From a virus: a stretch of 22,251 bases of DNA. This document shows positions 15,601 through 22,251 of the stretch, one piece after another. How positions within the stretch are numbered: position 1 is the stretch's first letter; each line of letters opens with the position of its first letter. The DNA lies in the IMG/VR virus record IMGVR_UViG_3300032265_001159, positions 1 through 22,251 of that record. One strand, given 5' to 3'. Made by a program: the position numbers and the translations under genes. The notes beneath the pieces were generated by a model. It saw only the letters and a list, made by a program, of their open reading frames with translations. It did no database searches and was not told the origin of the DNA.

Positions 15601-18600
15601 TGATGTCTAAAGCAGTATATTGGCTAGCATTATTAGACAAGATTACGTGTTCGGTGTTTCCACCTTGAGCACGGAAGCTACCACGAATATCTAGTTTAGC
15701 CAACGGTGTTGTCACACCACCTGTTAGGCCAAGTATCATATTACCCGAAGTATCAATTAATGACTTCAGTTGTAGTGTAGAACCGTTAGATGTGTAAAAA
15801 CCTAAGTTACCAGCTACACCTGTTACAGCACCAACTGCGGCACCACCACCTGACAATGTTTGATTTTGGTTCATAAAACCTAAACCAGAAACACCGATAG
15901 TAATTAAATTGCTACCTAACTGCCAACGATATCCAGTTTCACTACCTTGGACCTCATATAGTGCGTTTGCGCCGCCGCCACTGGTAATCTGTACACGTGA
16001 ACTATTACCTGCTCCAAATACACCATCGCCGTTGACTTCTAAGGTAGCATTACCTGGAGAAATACCTGGATTCGAAGTTCCAATGCCTACCTTTTGACCA
16101 AAGTATGCATTTTGTGTAACGTTCATTCCACCTGTAATACTTGCGCCACCTAAAACTTGTAAACTACCTGTTGCAGTCGTTCCTAATACCACTGCTTGAT
16201 TAGCTGTTCCGCCTATGTTAGCATATCCGCCGGCCCAAATATTACCGCCAATACCAACACCGCCGTTAGTAACAACAAATGCGCCAGTGGTTGTGCTGAT
16301 AGACTGTGTTGAACTATTAATAGTTAAAGAACTATTAATTGTACCACCGGAGAAATTGTTGATAGTTGCCGCTGTAACAATCTGCGATCCGTTAATATAA
16401 CCGTTGTTTGCTAGGTAGATACTGTAAGCACCAATACCACCAACTACTTGCAGAGCATTGCTTGTTGTTGACACAGCACTTGATGTTGTGCCCAATATCA
16501 TTGCGGCATTGCCGACCCATAAGTTGTTGCCTGTCGCTATACCGCCCTGTACCTGAACAGCACCGGACTGTGTTGAGAATGCACTAGTTGTATTTGTGCT
16601 TGTCAATATGCCGGTAATTGTACCGCCACTGAATTGATATCCAGCGATATTTGCCGCTGTAATTACTGGACTACCTGCAACATAAGCGGTATTAGCAATG
16701 TTTAAATATTGTGCGCCGATGCCGCCAGCAACGTAGAATGCATTTTGTGTTACGTTGGCTTGTTGTAAATTAAACAACTGGCTTGCTACAGTTGCGCTAG
16801 TTCCTATGTTTAAGTTTCCGCTTACTCCAACGCCTCCCGTTACGATCAATGTACCGTTAGTTGCTGTTGTTGATTGAGTATTTCCGTTGATTCTTGAGAA
16901 TTGAACGTATTGTGTATTCCATGGAAGTGTAGAACTACCTAGATTAAATCCACCACTAGTTGTTGGAGCAATATTCGCTCCAGACTGCCATGTACTGATA
17001 CCATCAAATTGTAAACTTGCATATACTTGGGATGGTGCTCCGATAGCTATACCGGCACTAGTAGCTAATGTTGAATTAGTTGCACCTGTGCTTAGATATA
17101 GGACTTTGTCGCCTGTTTGTATTCTTGTACTATCAACGATTGTTTGGGTACCGTCTACAAATAAATCTCCGATAAGATGCAAGCTACCACCTACCCATAC
17201 ATCCTGTCCAATGCCAACGCCGCCGGCTACTGTTAATGCGCCAGTTGATGTGTTAACTGCATTTGTAAGATTACTTAGGTTGAGCGCATTGGCGATACTA
17301 CCGCCGCTGAACGCATTGATAGTAGAACTTGTAACGATCTGGGCGCCATTAATATAGCCAACATCTGTTAGGTATATGCTCTTACCGCCAATACCACCAG
17401 TTACTGCTAGAGCATTTCCTGCGATTGTAGTAGTACTTGCTACGGCGCTAACGATAGTAGCTGTATCGTTGATGATAACGTTTTTGTTAACACCAAGGCC
17501 ACCAGATATTACTACGCCTGCTAAACCAGCGGTTATACCTGCGGCCGCAGTTGAAGTCGTAAATGTTACATTACCACCCACGTTCAAGCTGTTTAACTGT
17601 ATCGTATTGATATTAGTAAATGTATTGTTTACACTAACCAATCCGCCATTCATTGTAGCCACACCGCCTACGTTCAAGTTTAATAAAACACCTGCTCCGC
17701 CTTGTACTCTTAGCGCACCAGTTATATTTGAAATAGATTGTGTTGTTGTGTTGATATACAATGGGGTTGTAATAGTTCCACCATTAAATGCAATCGAACT
17801 AGCGTTAGCAGTAGTAATAATCTTACCACCTGCGATCCAACCTTCTTGGCTTAGATATAGTTTAGCCGCTCCAATACCGCCAGTAACCGCTAATGCGTTA
17901 CCTGCTATCGTACTTGTACTATTATTAGAACTGTTAACAACTTCTGTTTGTGTTTGTAGTTGATTCTTTAATACAAGATTTCCAGTTGAAGTAAATCTAC
18001 CCCATTCCGTGACTGTAGGAAGCCCGCTATTATTGTAATAGTTACCGCCGGCAAATACTAGAGACTGAGCAATACCAGCGGCTTGCTCACCAACTGAAAT
18101 CCAGTTTTCGAATGTATTGCCACCATCTAAACTAGTTTGTGTTATTTCAAATGTAGGAGTATCTGCACTAAAGTTTGTAGCCCAGTTTGTTGATACTAGA
18201 CTCAACATATTCGAAATGGTGTTAGCAGTACCTGACTGTGCATTCGGAGATATTAAATCAATACCAAAAACCGGATTAGTATTTCCAAAGCCAGCAAGTC
18301 CTGTATTGAATCTAGCTACTGAATTATTATTAACTAGAATATCAACTGGTTGATTTGAATATGCACCAACTTGTACTGCTGTTAATCCTGCTCCTGCTCC
18401 AAAGAAGCCTTGTACAGTAAATGTAGGATCGATAAAGTTTAAAGATCCACCTGACCAAATGTTACCACCTACTCCTAATCCGCCATTTTGTACTATTAAT
18501 GCGCCAGTAGTTGTGCTTACTGACTGTGTGCTAGTGTTAATGATCAACTGATTGTTGATCGTACCGCCGGAATAGTTGTTTAGTGTTTGTGCTGTTAAAA

Positions 18601-21600
18601 TTGGACTGCCGTTCAACCAACCTGCAGTTTTAATATTCAGATAGTTGGTACCAATACCACCACCTACTTGTATTGCATTTCCTGCGATAGTAGATGTATT
18701 GACAAGTGCGCTGGTACTTGAGAATATGCCAGTAATTGTGGCAGTACTCATTTGAATGTACTTGAATGTGGCTGTTGTTTGGCTTGTAAATGTGCCCCAT
18801 GCAAATGTTGCACCACCAATACCAACACCGCCAGTTACAGTCAATGCTCCAGTTATACTGCTGGATGCAACGGTAGTTGTAGTGATGTTAATTGGTTTGT
18901 TAATCGTACCACCATTGAACGCAAAGTTACCAATAGTCGCTGTTGTGATGATAATACCACCGTTAACAGTACCAATAGTACCAATGTTGATCATGTCAGC
19001 ATAGATACCGCCCGTAACTACGAGCGCATTAGAGCTAGGTGTTGTTGTACTTTCTGTAGAGTTTGCAATGCTGACTAGGCCGGATATATTTAAATTACCA
19101 CCGATACCTACTCCGCCTACTACTTGCAATGCACCTGATTGAGTATTGGTGCTAGCAGTCGGGCTTGTGAATAGTACATCAAATGGATTATTTGCTGTTA
19201 CAACTTGTGCTCCGCCGACCCATGCACCTAATTGTACGTTTAAAGTTCCGCCAATGTAGGCGCCACCAGCTAGTCCTAAACTGTTACCAGCTTGAGTAGT
19301 TGTGCTTGAGTAAGGGCCGTTTACGTTAATTGTCTCGCCAACGTAAACTTGTTTGCCGATACCAACACCGCCGGCTACTTGTAGCACACCAGATTGCGTA
19401 TTTGTTGCTACTGTATTTGCAGTTATTGTGTGATTAGCAGAGTATACATTAGTCCATACTAGGCTAGCACTACCCAAGTTATAATTTAGTGAACTTGACG
19501 GAACTATATTTCCGCCGCTTGCCCAACTTGTAGCTCCATCATACAAGAATGAAGCCAACGTAGCAGTCGATGCGCCTATCTTAATACCAGATCCGGTAGC
19601 TTGTCCAGCTATTGTAGATGCAGAACTTAAGGTTATTGTCTTGTCGCCAGTCTGGATGCTGTTAGAATTAACTATCGTCTGTGTGCCATCGATGTAAATA
19701 TCGCCCAACACGTGTAGATCTTTGCCAACCCATAAGTTAGCACCCACTCCCACACCACCTACTACCTGTAATGCACCAGACTGTGTGCTTGTTGCATCTG
19801 TAGCATTGGTAATACGTAGAGCATTTCCAATATCACCACCACTGAAACTGTTCAATGTTGATGTTGTAACGATTTGAGCGCCATTAATATAACCAGCTGT
19901 CTGTACATACAAGTTGTTTACGCCTGCGCCGCCTGTTACTTGTAGTGCATTGCCTGCTATACTTGTTGTTGTAAAGGCCGCATTTTGAATAACGACTGTA
20001 GCTGTTGTGTTTGCCCCACGACTTGTAACACTAGCCAATGTGCTAGTACCCCAAATAGTGATATCACCGGACTGTGCTGAAATTGCTGTATCAGTACCGG
20101 CTGTAATACTTGTTACTCCAGTATTGACAAATGTTACTGCGCCGGTGGATGTGTTGATACTTAAACCAGCACCTACTGCAACACTGGTTACGCCGGTATT
20201 TGTAATTGTTAGAACTGCGGTAGGACCACCTAGTGTTGCAGGAGTGACAGCAATACCGGTACTACCGTATACAGCAATACTTGTAATCACTCGATTGTTA
20301 TTATCATATACCGCTGATGCATATACAGAACCAGTCGAATATGAATTACCTAATACAATGTTATTACCGCCAACATATAGATTCTTACCTACGCCCATAC
20401 CACCTACAGTCTGTATAGAACCTGTTTGTGTACTTGCAGATTGTGTAGCATCTACTTCTAATAATGGATTGTGTATTGTTCCGCCGTCGAATACAGATGT
20501 ATAACTGGCCAAGTTGTTGGTAGTAATAATTCTACCAGTGCCGACCCAACCGTCCTGGCTAACATACAAGTGTGCTGTAGCAATACCACCGTTTGGTACT
20601 TGTATCGAGTTACCTGCGACAGTAGAAGTATTCCATTGTGTGCTAGTTGTTGTAGCAGTATTGAAAACTATAGTGCCAGCATTAACATTCCAGCGTAGTA
20701 TAGAACTACCTAGACTGTATTGTAAATCGTTTGATGGATTGATACCGCCTGCAGATACCCAACTACCGTATCCGTCGAATAGGAAGCTAGTCCACAGTGT
20801 GCTAGTTGAGTAACCAATTTGTAAACCTGATCCGCCTGCCACAATAGCATTTGCAGAACCAGTAGATAGTGTAATAGTCTTATCGCCGATATTTAAATTA
20901 TTGCTATTGACTTGGAACTGGTCACCGTCAACATACAAATTACCTAATAGATAGGTATCTCCGCCTACGTATAAATTCTTTCCAATACCAACACCGCCCA
21001 ATACTGTTAGCGCACCGCTTTGTGTATTGAAAGAATTAGTATCATTGTTTACATATAATGGAGTAGTGATTTGCCCTGGGAAGTTAGCAGATGCATTTCC
21101 TGTTGTAAGAATTTGGCTACCTTGGATATAACCTGCTGTATCGAGATATAAAGTTTTTGCACCAATACCACCGTTAGGAACTGATATCGCATTCCCAGCA
21201 ATAGTTGTTGTACTAATACTGGCGTTTGTAACATTTATTAAATTACTGGTCGTTGAGCCACGATTAGTTACACTTTGTAGAGTTGAATTATCGTTTATTG
21301 TTACTGTACCAGTAGACTGACTTACAAATATGTCTGTTCCACCGATTATCTGTGTAACTCCGATATTGTCTAGACTAATAGTAGCTGTTACACCATTGTA
21401 CGCTATACTTCCTGCCAGGCCAGTTAGAGCTAATGTTAATGAACTTAACACCTTCATTCCGGCATTTTGTGTGATTACTCCGCCAACATTAACATCTTTA
21501 CCAATACCAACACCACCAGCTACAGTAAATGCACCTGTTGTTGTGCTTATAGAATTAGTAGTTGTGGTAATATATAACGCATTAGGAACATTTCCGCCTA

Positions 21601-22251
21601 ACACTGTACCAATAGTTGCTGTCGTAACGATCTTAGCATCGGCAATATAACCACTGCCTGCGATATATAAAGTTTGTGCGCCAATACCGCCATTTAATAC
21701 TGAAACTGCATTATTAGTGATCGATGTTATACTACTTGCGGTGCTCCCTACGTAGACTGCGCCACCAATACCTGCGCCACCCACTACCTGCAATGCACCA
21801 GTCGTGGTAGATGTAGAAGCATTGCTTCCTGGTATAGATAGTGTTTGTACGCTGAATCCGCCGTTGACCTGTAGGTTACTTTGGATGATTGTACTTGTAC
21901 CGGCTGGATTGATTGTGATATTACCAGCGGAACTACCTAAGGTATTTCCTGCGATGAACATTTCTCCGGCAGTTACACTACCAGGAAGAATAGTTGTTGT
22001 ATCTATTCCATTACCGATAGTTAAACTTGCTAGACTTGTTAGATTAATATTTGCATTGCCAAAGCTAACAGCTCCGGTAGCTTGATTTACATAGAAACTA
22101 TCGCCTACACGGAAGTCACCGTTCTGGTCGATGGTTTGATAATATACTTTACCGCCGTTAGTTTGTATGATTTCGTTGGCGTGTACGGATAAACTAGCAT
22201 CATCTGTGATATCTCCACCCGCTCCGATGAAACTTAAATTGAATGCAATTA
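12680..22251 (-). CDS. Giant repeat-built tail fibre, 5' partial
   Basis: At least 3189 residues; the frame stays open from the ATG at 21961 to the right edge, adding 96 codons. That added part contains GDFRVGDSFYVNQATGAVSF, a motif typical of cyanophage fibres, so 21961 is very likely internal even though GGAG precedes it. The body is Gly/Ser/Thr/Asn/Ala-rich and built of alternating GALQVVGGVGIGKNLYVGG-type and STIAGNAL..GYINGAQIVTT-type modules. Towards the C-terminus come YadA-like head repeats (DNA about 14285-14817), a Gly-7 linker (14073-14094), a jelly-roll spike-like domain (about 13265-13845, YYSQDWSASNSNWTK) and a final domain (12680-13020) with HPTKAGYKLQYGSLEGPENG and YTVWAERKDIG, known from marine phage fibres. 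There is no S74 domain. It heads the visible operon and probably forms a long trimeric fibre for host recognition. Confidence 0.9.
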   Translation of the reverse strand, partial: IAFNLSFIGAGGDITDDASLSVHANEIIQTNGGKVYYQTIDQNGDFRVGDSFYVNQATGAVSFGNANINLTSLASLTIGNGIDTTTILPGSVTAGEMFIAGNTLGSSAGNITINPAGTSTIIQSNLQVNGGFSVQTLSIPGSNASTSTTTGALQVVGGAGIGGAVYVGSTASSITSITNNAVSVLNGGIGAQTLYIAGSGYIADAKIVTTATIGTVLGGNVPNALYITTTTNSISTTTGAFTVAGGVGIGKDVNVGGVITQNAGMKVLSSLTLALTGLAGSIAYNGVTATISLDNIGVTQIIGGTDIFVSQSTGTVTINDNSTLQSVTNRGSTTSNLINVTNASISTTTIAGNAISVPNGGIGAKTLYLDTAGYIQGSQILTTGNASANFPGQITTPLYVNNDTNSFNTQSGALTVLGGVGIGKNLYVGGDTYLLGNLYVDGDQFQVNSNNLNIGDKTITLSTGSANAIVAGGSGLQIGYSTSTLWTSFLFDGYGSWVSAGGINPSNDLQYSLGSSILRWNVNAGTIVFNTATTTSTQWNTSTVAGNSIQVPNGGIATAHLYVSQDGWVGTGRIITTNNLASYTSVFDGGTIHNPLLEVDATQSASTQTGSIQTVGGMGVGKNLYVGGNNIVLGNSYSTGSVYASAVYDNNNRVITSIAVYGSTGIAVTPATLGGPTAVLTITNTGVTSVAVGAGLSINTSTGAVTFVNTGVTSITAGTDTAISAQSGDITIWGTSTLASVTSRGANTTATVVIQNAAFTTTSIAGNALQVTGGAGVNNLYVQTAGYINGAQIVTTSTLNSFSGGDIGNALRITNATDATSTQSGALQVVGGVGVGANLWVGKDLHVLGDIYIDGTQTIVNSNSIQTGDKTITLSSASTIAGQATGSGIKIGASTATLASFLYDGATSWASGGNIVPSSSLNYNLGSASLVWTNVYSANHTITANTVATNTQSGVLQVAGGVGIGKQVYVGETINVNGPYSSTTTQAGNSLGLAGGAYIGGTLNVQLGAWVGGAQVVTANNPFDVLFTSPTASTNTQSGALQVVGGVGIGGNLNISGLVSIANSTESTTTPSSNALVVTGGIYADMINIGTIGTVNGGIIITTATIGNFAFNGGTINKPINITTTTVASSSITGALTVTGGVGIGGATFAWGTFTSQTTATFKYIQMSTATITGIFSSTSALVNTSTIAGNAIQVGGGIGTNYLNIKTAGWLNGSPILTAQTLNNYSGGTINNQLIINTSTQSVSTTTGALIVQNGGLGVGGNIWSGGSLNFIDPTFTVQGFFGAGAGLTAVQVGAYSNQPVDILVNNNSVARFNTGLAGFGNTNPVFGIDLISPNAQSGTANTISNMLSLVSTNWATNFSADTPTFEITQTSLDGGNTFENWISVGEQAAGIAQSLVFAGGNYYNNSGLPTVTEWGRFTSTGNLVLKNQLQTQTEVVNSSNNSTSTIAGNALAVTGGIGAAKLYLSQEGWIAGGKIITTANASSIAFNGGTITTPLYINTTTQSISNITGALRVQGGAGVLLNLNVGGVATMNGGLVSVNNTFTNINTIQLNSLNVGGNVTFTTSTAAAGITAGLAGVVISGGLGVNKNVIINDTATIVSAVASTTTIAGNALAVTGGIGGKSIYLTDVGYINGAQIVTSSTINAFSGGSIANALNLSNLTNAVNTSTGALTVAGGVGIGQDVWVGGSLHLIGDLFVDGTQTIVDSTRIQTGDKVLYLSTGATNSTLATSAGIAIGAPSQVYASLQFDGISTWQSGANIAPTTSGGFNLGSSTLPWNTQYVQFSRINGNTQSTTATNGTLIVTGGVGVSGNLNIGTSATVASQLFNLQQANVTQNAFYVAGGIGAQYLNIANTAYVAGSPVITAANIAGYQFSGGTITGILTSTNTTSAFSTQSGAVQVQGGIATGNNLWVGNAAMILGTTSSAVSTTSNALQVVGGIGAYSIYLANNGYINGSQIVTAATINNFSGGTINSSLTINSSTQSISTTTGAFVVTNGGVGIGGNIWAGGYANIGGTANQAVVLGTTATGSLQVLGGASITGGMNVTQNAYFGQKVGIGTSNPGISPGNATLEVNGDGVFGAGNSSRVQITSGGGANALYEVQGSETGYRWQLGSNLITIGVSGLGFMNQNQTLSGGGAAVGAVTGVAGNLGFYTSNGSTLQLKSLIDTSGNMILGLTGGVTTPLAKLDIRGSFRAQGGNTEHVILSNNASQYTALDITRTNTGNTADFRIGVNGSAANFSPNAQQGDVNLAFSSNVYFSVQNSFEVAKVSATGLTITTATLATNASSGSLQVQGGAGVTGDLYVGSSFNVTGTTYLNSALFSTSTVTGNALQVKGGIGAQSIYLTNPGWINGYQIVTTQNIGAFTGAFNGGTITNPLYISNNTNATSTASGSLYTTGGIGVTQDIFVAGKATIGGTTILQSAATVNSTLLVQSTATSTAGTASNALIVQGGLGVGGTIYSAGDLYINGMRVGLGGGSVLSNIAIGLGAITAAASGTYNVGIGSNALTSLSSGNYNIGIGLQALQNAGAVTNNVAIGTQAMNGSTPGSSVVAIGYQAAQNAQGSNLVALGQGALAGAGSSNTGAGNTALGYQAGLVITSGARNILLGYQTGLTLAGGSQNLFVGYQAGQSVTSGGNNVIIGGNGGSSIATSNNNVIISDGAGNIVFQADSSQIVTVPGVTKFTNATTASSTITGAVVITGDMGVRDIYARNIYANGTLVGSGGGGGGGSSTSTPYIVVTSGTIATSTSTGAFQVYGGGSLYGNLFVGQKLVVNRLYDDSGSYVQVGGSIESTANVSGASIYAAGGNNYLYYSQDWSASNSNWTKANASAGLNATTSPDGTTNATLLTESGATGNHYFQQLLSGYAGPITFSIYAKANTRTFVALYANSGGSQHGVYFNLTTGAYQLGPTPVYNVTARIDPVGYSGWYRCQMTVWATPTGQTTSVGIYSAQGYDTAISGTNTSYTGTGGAGAYIWGAQVDPSYTAGPYQLTTNAQVIANNNIYAGGSLYIANTATVNNAQVITTATLMTNLGLYGSTPNAITINNATQSTSTVTGALIITNGGLGVGGNIYAGGSLYATSKSFLIDHPTKAGYKLQYGSLEGPENGVYVRGKIEGRVIKLPDYWTSLVDMDTITVDLTPIGKFQKLYVEHIDTTTGQIFIDNGALMGGVCKFFYTVWAERKDIGKLDTEFKG
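14285..14817 (-). repeat. YadA-head-like repeats in the giant fibre
   Basis: A run of G-x-x-[AI]-[IL]-G-x-[QN]-A repeats, for example YNVGIGSNALTSLSSG, NNVAIGTQAM and GNTALGYQAGLVITSG, is closely similar to the block in the S74 fibre. A beta-roll head is inferred. Boundaries are approximate. Confidence 0.75.
16895..17170 (-). repeat. Large fibre module C, copy 3
   Basis: This copy has LFVDGTQTIVDSTRIQTGDK, then LQFDGISTWQSG and LGSSTLPWNTQY. It is closer to copy 2 than to copy 1 in its first 20 residues. Confidence 0.8.
19440..19708 (-). repeat. Large fibre module C, copy 2
   Basis: This copy has IYIDGTQTIVNSNSIQTGDK, then FLYDGATSW and LGSASLVWTNVYS. The opening DGTQTIV is shared with copy 3. 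The LGS..L.W..VY ending is a common boundary motif in cyanophage fibres. Confidence 0.8.
20665..20945 (-). repeat. Large fibre module C, copy 1
   Basis: This is a module of about 90 residues running from LYVDGDQFQVNSN through GDKTITLSTG and FLFDGYGSW to LGSSILRW. It is inserted after an A module. Copies 2 and 3 share the same order of motifs with diverged sequence. Confidence 0.8.

Larger units (their letters stand above)
13050..21830 (-). repeat. Alternating A/B fibre module repeats (about 22 A, 12 B)
   Basis: Module A carries TGAL.V.GGVGIG..LYVGG; I count about 22 copies, with boxes near 21770, 21505, 20990, 20395, 19750, 19370, 19115, 18820, 18475, 17690, 17490, 17215, 16830, 16545, 16250, 16130, 15360, 15055, 14895, 14145, 13980 and 13065. 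Module B carries AGNAL.V.GGIGA..LYL...GYINGAQIVTT and occurs about 12 times, near 21690, 21165, 20585, 19935, 19265, 19010, 18650, 17875, 17390, 16710, 16430 and 15245. Counts are by eye. DNA phrases such as ccaataccaacaccgcc recur almost unchanged. Confidence 0.85.

Noticed and set aside
17376-17963. Long plus-strand frame (195 codons) with hydrophobic, membrane-like segments
   Set aside because: It is the complement of Gly/Asn/Ala/Thr fibre repeats, which yields Val/Leu/Pro-rich nonsense. Similar shadows occur throughout 14100-21700.
18752-19078. Cysteine-rich plus-strand frame of 108 codons resembling a small secreted Cys-rich protein
   Set aside because: It is a shadow of the fibre repeats: Thr/Ala/Val-rich repeat codons read in another frame on the other strand give Cys and Val runs. 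There is no ribosome site, and it lies wholly inside the giant fibre gene.
13050-21830. CRISPR-like or satellite DNA, suggested by regularly recurring short DNA phrases
   Set aside because: The repeats are in one continuous reading frame, vary at synonymous sites and encode a protein module; there is no spacer structure.

Overview
The window is a block of a T4-like contractile-tailed phage genome (Caudoviricetes), closest in style to the marine cyanophage/pelagiphage branch. The evidence is recognisable T4 neck and tail-completion proteins (gp13, gp14, gp15) in their longer marine-type forms, a T4 gene 1-like dNMP kinase, T4-type late promoter octamers, a viral flavin-dependent halogenase of a kind known from cyanophages, and very large repeat-built tail fibres. 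Host identity cannot be read from the sequence. No tRNA, rRNA, CRISPR array, insertion sequence or integrase was seen. Coding is nearly continuous; the longest non-coding gap is 63 bases, so there is no gene-free stretch above 300 bases.

Layout. 1-302 (+): end of a small zinc-finger/HNH-like protein, overlapping tail to tail with the dNMP kinase (259-915, -). 979-1764 (-): neck protein gp13. A 28-bp divergent gap with a perfect T4 late octamer separates it from gp14 (1793-3010, +), gp15 (3010-4503, +) and a Nudix hydrolase (4500-4925, +), which are joined by stop/start overlaps. That group meets a long minus-strand operon end to end at 4922-4925. In transcription order, right to left, the operon is: a giant fibre (22251 to 12680, 5' end outside the window), a LamG-like protein (12676-12023), an S74-processed fibre (11998-9350), an aromatic-rich putative adhesin (9326-8214), a flavin-dependent halogenase (8202-6835), a coiled-coil protein (6872-6189), a fibre-associated unknown (6161-5499) and a 2OG-Fe(II)-type oxygenase (5512-4922).

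How the genes may work together. gp13 and gp14 complete the head neck, and gp15 caps the tail sheath before head-tail joining. The minus operon looks like the host-recognition cassette: long trimeric fibres and accessory adhesins, followed by two redox tailoring enzymes. That the halogenase and oxygenase act on virion proteins or on host surface molecules is inference from gene order.

Main points for a second look: the giant fibre frame is open through the right edge, so the ATG at 21961 is internal; its body alternates two submodules, with a larger module present three times; a hairpin masks the ribosome site and start codon of the dNMP kinase, and a promoter candidate lies inside that hairpin; the late promoter of gp14 abuts its ATG; and a halogenase and an oxygenase are embedded in a fibre operon.
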